Program-made: the position numbers and the translations under genes | NCBI GenBank assembly: GCA_038501785.1 | Contig: JBAMJR010000051.1 | Span: forward strand, 1,840,501-1,904,500 | Source: Myoxocephalus aenaeus | Taxonomy: Eukaryota; Chordata; Actinopteri; Perciformes; Cottidae | DNA: 64,000 nt | Direction: 5' to 3' | Shown: positions 56,849-64,000 of the stretch, one piece after another | Layout of the letters: each line of letters begins with the position of its first letter | How positions within the stretch are numbered: the first letter of the stretch is position 1 | Notes under the pieces: generated by a model | Database searches by the model: none | What the model was told of the DNA's origin: nothing | What the model saw: only the letters and a program-made list of their open reading frames with translations

Positions 56849-58217
56849 CTTGGCGGTTGAATGAGTTCTGCTGAATGCTGTGATGAGCCCAAACTCAGAG
56901 GGTTTTTATGCTTGAAACAGAGCATGGACACACCCGGATCCTCCTCTAAGATAGGCTGCATAAGGCGTTCCACGCTACGTTGCAGCCCCCATGAGATAAA
57001 CAAAAAATATCATTGTGGCTCTCAAGCTTCTTTGAATTTGATACAATCGTGTCAAATCATCAGAATTCAAGTGTGTATGCTTTAGATTAGAAGTCCAGTT
57101 TAAAGGCTCCTCTGAAACAGTGGTGGAAGAAGTATTCAGATGTTTTACTGAAATAAAAATACGTAAGTATTAGCATCAAAATATACTTAAAGTACCAAAT
57201 GTAAAAGTAGCAGAAAAAGGCCCCATTTCAGATTCATAATTATTCTATGTTATAATCATTGATGTGATACAGTGTTCATCATTGGTAAAGGTGGGCTGAT
57301 TTGAATGACTTTATAATGCTGTGTAGGTAGATCTATTGTATCATAATTGATAAATCTATTTCAATTTTTTTTCATTATAATCTACATCTCTAGAGTAACT
57401 AAACTTGTCGAATGAATGTAGTAAAAATAAGCCAACAATACTTTGGAGTAGAGGTAGAAAGTTACATGAAAGTTATACCTCAAAACTTTGATTAAATATA
57501 ATGATTTATATAGATTATTTAAAGATTTTCTTTTTAAATAAAGTGAACTATAGTGGGGTGGATGCTAAATTAAAATATGAAATAAAGTAAAAAAACCATA
57601 AGCACTGTTTAGGCCAACTATATATTCTATTTTGTTATTTGCACAAATATATAAGAGGAGCTAATCATATATGTCATATTACTCTATGTGTGTTTGTGCA
57701 TGTGTGTGAGAGTGTGTTTGTTTGTGTTCAATTCTAAATGTCCTATTCCGTTTGTGATAATAATTTAATAAAGTTAACTTTAAAGATTGCTGTCCAAGGT
57801 GCTGATGCTGAGACCTCCATCCGTGTGATCAAAAGATACAGACAAAAGAGGAAAACCAGCATCAGTAAAGCTGTAAACACTTTTCCACTAATTGTCTCCA
57901 AAAGCACTCTATACACTATCATTATATATTTATCATTGTGGATCTGAAGCCCTTTGCATATTTGCATTGTTTATGGATCTCTGTGCAGCTGCAGAGTAAT
58001 TCTTCGAATTCTTCTGTCTCAGAGATACCTAATCTAGGCAGACCAGATGTGCCCTTCTCTTATCAATGTTGCAAATCCAGAACACAGAACTTGGCCGGCC
58101 CACCACCCACCCAATCACATGCTTTTGGGAGGGGAGCTGGGAGGCTTTAAAAGATGCTTCTGTTGTCTGAGAGCGCATGATCTACTGAGCAGCACAGGAC
58201 AATCTAGAGCCGGCACA
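56849..58217. promoter_or_regulatory. alpha8/beta11 divergent promoter spacer
   Basis: A 1.37-kb region close to the alpha6/beta9 and alpha7/beta10 spacers. Beta side: CACCC at about 58104-58112, CCAAT at 58111-58115, CTTTAAAAG at 58145-58153, CTTATCAATG near 58060. Alpha side: TATA-like box near 56904-56910 and CATGAGATAAAC near 56991. Confidence 0.7.
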
Positions 58218-58931
58218 ATGGTTGAATGGACAGACTTCGAGCGCGCCACCATCCAGGACATCTTCTCCAAGATGGACTATGAGACAGTGGGCCCTGCAGC
58301 TCTTTGCAGGTGAGTCTTAACTTTGCATTAACAAGATGTGCTTGAGACAAAATCCTCGACTATTTTTCAGGATCAGGATTTTGTTCTGTCATTGTACAAA
58401 TGTGTTTCAGATCATCACAAATGTTCATTTCCTCCCCATCTAACCCTGTAACATGTATATTTTTTCCGCCTCAGGTGTCTGGTCGTCTACCCCTGGACTC
58501 AGAGGTATTTCGGTAACTTTGGAAACCTCTACAACGCCGCTGCAATCATGGGAAATCCACTGGTTGCAAAACACGGAACGACTATCCTCCGCGGTCTGGA
58601 CCGGGGTGTGAAGAACATGGACAACCTGAAGGAAACCTACGCTGAGCTGAGCGTGCTGCACTCCGAGAAGCTGCACGTGGACCCCGACAATTTCACGGTA
58701 AAGTTGTGGAATTAATAAAAGCTGATAATCATGTTCAACAATTACTCAAAAGACGACCAACCTTTCATGTTGCTGATGTTTCTGATGCTTGTTGTGTTGC
58801 AGCTCATTTCCGACTGCCTGACCATTGTGGTTGCTGCTCAGATGGGCAAAGCCTTTACTGGTGAAATCCAGGCAGCTTTCCAGAAGTTCCTGGCCGTGGT
58901 GGTGTCCTCCCTGGGAAGACAGTACACTTAG
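58218..58931 (+). CDS. hbb: beta-globin chain, beta11 (class II) with C-terminal Thr
   Basis: Exons 58218-58309, 58475-58697 and 58803-58931; 147 codons; His64 and His93 present. Like beta9 it ends Q-Y-T (codon ACT) and has Thr105 (ACG) at the end of exon 2, with Cys30 and G-E-I-Q. It reads T-T-I-L-R-G-L-D. The pair alpha8/beta11 therefore has a beta9-like beta chain. AATAAA at 58998-59003. Last globin gene in the window. Confidence 0.95.
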
Positions 58932-59749
58932 AGAGCTGCAACAGAAGACCCTCAATTGCTGATCATGAAACGCTCTGTTTCTTTTGTCTCAAAAGCAAAT
59001 AAAACAAAAAGCAAATCCACCAAGTTGTTTCTCAATAATTTGTATCACAAATAGATGTCAAGATGAATAATAGTATATTGGACATAAAAAAAACTGACCT
59101 TCAGTGAAGATGGTGAACAATGGCGATGATAAAATGTAGAGTGGATGAATGTTTAAAAAAAAAAAAAAGATCAATGAAAAAAAATCAAAAACATAAGAAA
59201 ATGAAACAGTATCTTACGTAATTAAAATACATGAAAAAAACAGTGTTTTGATTGTACTACTGTTGCTGTTATTCATGTTGTAATTGGAAACAAATGCAGT
59301 TTGCCTTTAATTCAATTATTAGCTGCACAGAATATATTGTTGCCATTAAATGCTCATGAAAAGTAGAAATCTTCTGCTATGTAAGATTATTAAACAAATG
59401 TCAAAAATTTTATAAAACTACAACAACATAATACTACTACTATTACTATAATAATAACATGAACTCCTTTGTCATGGCTCACTGTTGTCACATGGCTTTT
59501 TTAACAACGCCACATAAACAACGCCACATAAACATATTCTGAGAAAAAACATTAATTTCACCAAAATAATGTTTTTGTTTTAAGGATATGAGCTATCTAA
59601 AGTTTTGTACTTTTTGTGTTTTGTGTTTTCTAAAGTCTGTGAATTATGAAAATATAGTAAATGTAACATCCGGTGGACTTCCGCCGGGGTAAACGCTCTC
59701 CTCCGGTACCAGTGAGCATACAGGAACTGGACATTGAGATTGTTAAATC
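58932..59749. other. beta11 3' flank
   Basis: AT-rich, similar to the beta8, beta9 and beta10 3' flanks up to about 59640. Then a GC-richer patch (59668-59735) leads into a LINE fragment and may be part of it. Confidence 0.5.
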
Positions 59750-60425
59750 ATTTCATTGACATAATACTAGACAGACTGAAAGTCTGGGTAGGACTCTGTG
59801 GCGCAGCACTTAACTGGTTTGAATCCTACTTGAAAGACCGACAATACTTTGTGTCGGTAGCTAATTACACATCAGAGCTGACTAGCATGGCATGTGGTGT
59901 TCCCCAAGGTTCAATACTGGGGCCTCTTCAACATCTATATGCTTCCACTGGCCCAGATTACGAAAAACAACAAAGTGTGTTATCATAATTATGCAGACGA
60001 CACACAAATCTACATAACTCTATCACCAGGGGACTATAATCCCATACAGGGGCTGGCTAAATGCATTGAAGAAATCAATAACTGGATGTGCCAGAATTTT
60101 CTTCAATTAAATAAAGATAAAACAGAAATAATTGTTTTTGGTCCCAAGGACGAACGATTGAAAGTCAGCATTCAACTTCAATCACTGATTTTAAAAACCA
60201 GAAACCAAGCCAGAAATCTAGGTGTAGTTATGGATTCAGACCTCAACCTGAACAGCCATATCAAGACCATTACAAAATCAGCCTACTATCACCTGAAGAA
60301 TATATCAAGGGTTAGAGGATTTATGTCTCAACAGGATTTGGAGAAACTTGTCCATGCATTTATCTTCAGTAGACTTGACTACTGTAACGGTGTGTTCACA
60401 GGCCTCTGTAAAAAGGGTCGATAAA
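59750..60425 (+). mobile_element. L2-like LINE fragment, broken
   Basis: Very close to 39585-40250 of the larger LINE. It includes P-Q-G-S-I-L-G-P and the Y-A-D-D-T catalytic box, split by a 5-bp deletion near 59930 that shifts the frame. Both ends are cut: it starts after motif A and stops at CTCTGTAAAAAG. Confidence 0.88.
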
Positions 60426-63400
60426 AACAATACATTAAAATAAATCTTCCCATTGTGGCAACAAATTATCATTCATATAATCATCATAATTAATATGAAA
60501 TTACAAGTGCATATATATATGTAGTATTTTCATAAACAGTTTGATCAAAATGTTAGCAATAACTCCAGAATAAAATGGTTCATTGTGTCTGTCCAAAAGG
60601 TTTAAATATACAGAGACCAAACATATTTTAAATCCAGGCTCTGCAAACAAGTAATATTACTAGATTTGTTCAGCATTTGGAAACCTTCCAACACAATGAC
60701 TAGAGTCATTTTCTGTGTTTCCTGCTGTACATTGTTATCTACACTGTACTGCAGCTGTAAGGGTGGATTCACTTAATTTTTTTTACAGATAAGCTGTATT
60801 TCCAGCCTGTAGTTCAGCAGATATCCAAGTACAGCTGCTTTACATAACCAGAAATTGGCTGTCAATTATGACCAAATGAACAAATGAGTCATTGTTTTCG
60901 GGCGGAATGCTTTTGGACGTAGGACAGAGCTGTTTCAGGCTACGTGTTTCATTTAGTTTGGGTCCATACAGTTTGGCTTAACATGCTCATCGTGGTCATG
61001 ATCACAATTAGTGCTGTTAGGTCAGTTCGCCTGCTATCTTGTGCAGAGAATAAAGTTAATGTAAGAGAAGTGATCACATTTAACTCTTGGAGACAAACTG
61101 TTTGAAAGTCAGAGCTGAAGTGAGTGAACCTCTTTGCTTTGTTTCAATGAAAAATAGCCGTCTCGTTTTTCTGACTAGCTGGTCGGTGTCCTCTAAAATC
61201 CGACATTTTCTCAAGCATATACAGTAGTTCATAACGGCAGTGTTTTTGATAACATTGCCCGACTCCTCCCAAAGACAAGCAGCTGTCTGCGGAAAACAGC
61301 TGATGCTATGACAAGTGTTGTTGTTTGAGTTTGTGAGAGTAGACTGTTAAAACGACCGCAGGCCTTCCAACAAGACTTTCAAAATGCAACACAGTCTTTT
61401 AAAGGAATGCAAACGACTGTCCGTTGCCTAGTATACATAAATACAATTTGCACAAATAACTGAAGAAATAAATGACTATAGAGCACAAATAGAACACAAA
61501 CACTCAAATTGAGCTCACAATTAAACCTCTGCAAGCCAACTTTAACAATGGAGTCTGCAGACTACATAAACAATGATACAAGGAAACCCCAAATCATCTT
61601 GATTTCAGTGATGCTTTCAGGTTGGTTCTTGATCATGGCAACACCTATAATGTACAGAATTGTAACTAACTCGTTTCTGCTGTGGCAGATGACGATGATG
61701 AAGGTCACAAGGAGAAACGTGTATGTCTAACAATACTGTACAATTGTTGCTGAAGTTTGACCTCCTCACGATGAATGGCCGAGGCCTCTTGCTGCTGGAC
61801 AGTTCCATTTAAGATTCGTCTAACGGGTCCCAATTGGACCCGAACATTGTTTTTTAAAGGACTAGAAAAGACCTTTCAAGCAGATGGGCCTGAAAGTCAT
61901 GTCTCTGAAGAGGACAACCTTCAACAAGAAAAGGGACTTCTATGCATCGTCAGTGCAGAATTATTGCCTAAACATTAGCATGGAGGCCTGGTAGAACACA
62001 GACAGCTTCCCAGTGCTGTTCACTGGGCTGGCAAGTAAAAAAAAAAAAGAATCTGAACAGCTTACAGCAGGAAAGCAGGCGGTCAGGAGGACGGTCACAT
62101 TTGAGCCTTGGTCCTGGATTTTTTTTGCATCAGACCCCTTTTTCTCCCAGAAACTATTTTCCAGACATGTATCAACATTTCAGACAGGAATTGAGCTGGT
62201 ATAAAACACCTTATACATTACAATAAATGAAGAAATGGGCCACATTTTGTGAGAACTCCATCTACATCAAAGTGCACATAATGTGCGCTGAATAGGCTGG
62301 AGCCCAGTTCATGTCTCCTGCACTTGGTGCTCTGACTTTAGCATGGTGAAAACCTCGGCCTGGCCTCTTCCTGTCAACCTGCTTGAGCATTGTCTGAGGT
62401 ATCCGGGGCCAGTGTTCAGGGAGAAATGGTTTCTGGCACAGTGAGTTAAGCCATGTTTATAAAGACCAGGTTCCATTTAAAATGTTCCCCGTTATTACAG
62501 CACTGCCGCTGGCACTGACTTCTGCCAAATGGCTCAACAACTTGTGGAAACCCTTTTTTGCGGCAACCTGTTTCATGATCCAACAACTCTGCTGTTTCAA
62601 AACAAATATCTCACAATGTGTAATGCTATTGAGAATGAAATTGAGGAAATTGAGTTAAAGTAAACAATAAAAAAAAAGGTGCACAACGGTGAGGACCCTT
62701 TAATGAGAGAACAATGTTGTTTGACACCAATGATGCGATGTCGACTGATGGGAGAACTTGCTCAACTGTGTTAAAGCGCTCTCTAGTGGACATTTCATCA
62801 CATCCACTTCTAATTAATTACCAATTACTTCAAGTCTGTAAAGCAAACTAAACCAATATTGTATAAAACGAGGCAAGAAAAAGAACAATCAGACCTATGA
62901 TGTAGCACATTGGCTAGTGCAAACTTAACACTGATGGCAACTGACATGCAAACAATATTAATATTGAAAAAATACCATATAGAAACAGTGTGGTCCACAT
63001 TTATTATGAATTGTTTTTCCAAAATGCACAAATAGGAGAAGAAACACAGTCTAGACTTTTACATAAACCTTCATAAAAGATCAACTAAAGAGCTGTGCGA
63101 TTACATAAAGTAGGCGTGAGCTTAAACATTCTAAATGTATAAAAAGATAGATACTTAAATAAAAAAAAAAAGAAAGTTTATAAAAATTCAATTGCTCAAA
63201 AGTGAATATGAAAATTTTGAAAAAGTCTTTAAAAAGTAATATAAATGTTGACATCAATAGCCTATGCACTTTTGTTCGAGGAATTAGATTTTAGGCATAA
63301 TAACTAGCAGTTAATATTGACATATATTATTTTGATATTCACATCTTATACGGCACATCCTTTAAAGACCCCAATCAGACACTTTCTGGTTCCCTGACAT

Positions 63401-64000
63401 ATCTCACCAGCATGACCACAAAGGTAGCTGCACCAGTGCTTTCAGTCTTTTCTCAACAAAGTCTAAATCTTAAAAGCACAGAATATTACAAACACAGATA
63501 CACTCTAATCTTTCCTTACTACCATCCCAAATACCTTCACGTATAAAAATACAAACAGCGCAGTCCCGTAGCCTTCAGAGAATATTGTTGCCCTCTTTCT
63601 TCCGCCACGCTGATGCTCGGCCTGCGTCAATATCATCACCACATATACAGTGTCACAGAGCTGATAGGAGAGATATGTCTCTGGGTTTATTTTGGGAAAT
63701 GTATTCGGCGTATTAAAATAAATTGTTGTCCTCTGGTTAAAAAAGGTGAAATAAGTTAACCATTGCTTGGGAAATAAAAAAAATGTGATCCTTGAAGGTG
63801 AATTAAGTCAAAATTTGGGAAAAAATCCATATAAAAAAATACTGTAGACTTAGTAAATCTTGTGTATAAATATTGATATACTGTTAAAGTTAGATTTTTG
63901 TAGCACCAAAGCTACTTGATGCAAGGACACTTATCCATGAGAGGGGTGGCTTTTGTTATTCCAAATGACTGTGATGGTCATACACATAATGACGCGACTG
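60426..64000. other. Right flank, no gene recognised
   Basis: AT-rich DNA without a globin match. Frames at 61509-61730 and 61775-61978 are short, with no domain or splice support. The 62.8-64 kb part is rich in A/T runs and could be a long 3' UTR or spacer of a gene beyond the window. Nothing in it can be assigned. Confidence 0.4.

Noticed and set aside
61509..61978. Two adjacent + frames with hydrophobic residues
   Set aside because: Short, unsupported by splice sites or domain motifs; likely chance frames.

Overview
This window is vertebrate nuclear DNA from a ray-finned fish, most likely a percomorph teleost. It holds most of a tandem haemoglobin locus. The evidence is split globin genes with the vertebrate intron positions, alpha and beta genes side by side in opposite orientations (a teleost arrangement; in birds and mammals the two families sit on separate chromosomes), dense CA/TA/AAT microsatellites, and teleost-type mobile elements (L2-like LINEs, Tc1, hAT, LTR elements). 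I read 11 complete beta-globin genes (all +, labelled beta1-beta11) and 8 complete alpha-globin genes (all -, alpha1-alpha8). I also read one orphan beta exon 3 and one alpha relic. The array probably continues to the left, because the window opens inside an alpha-beta spacer.

Layout. Block I (1-14.6 kb): beta1, alpha1/beta2, alpha2/beta3, alpha3/beta4. Alpha and beta are head to head over 1.1-1.25 kb spacers, and neighbouring pairs converge tail to tail over microsatellite-rich DNA. The repeat unit is about 4.5 kb. Junction 1 (14.6-18.4 kb): a CA repeat fused to a proline-rich retroelement tail and its LTR, then an orphan beta exon 3, then LINE debris. At least one alpha/beta pair seems to be lost here. 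Block II (18.4-27.4 kb): beta5, alpha4/beta6, alpha5/beta7, with a 3.65-kb unit. Junction 2 (27.4-34 kb): a palindromic MITE-like element, an alpha relic between direct repeats, an inverted spacer fragment, a BEN-like exon fragment and a Tc1 element. Block III (34-44.1 kb): beta8, alpha6/beta9, an L2-like LINE, alpha7/beta10. These are a distinct alpha and beta subclass. Non-globin island (44.1-55.5 kb): a solo LTR, a pentraxin (CRP/SAP-like) gene, a broken collagen-VI-like vWA gene, two hAT-type elements and minisatellites. Then comes an outlying pair, alpha8/beta11 (56-59 kb), and a LINE fragment. From 60.4 to 64 kb I recognise no genes.

How the genes work together: alpha and beta chains assemble into the alpha2-beta2 haemoglobin tetramer of red cells. 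Each alpha/beta pair sits on a shared divergent promoter with GATA motifs and TATA-like boxes. Class I (blocks I and II) and class II (block III and the outlier) differ in both chains and in promoters, so they probably make different haemoglobin components. The main oddities are two beta genes ending in Thr rather than His, beta8 lacking its CACCC and CCAAT boxes, a solo LTR in the beta5 promoter, and mosaic similarity of alpha8 suggesting gene conversion. Exon coordinates were placed by hand from reading frame and GT/AG sites. Mobile-element family names rest on recognised motifs, not on a search.
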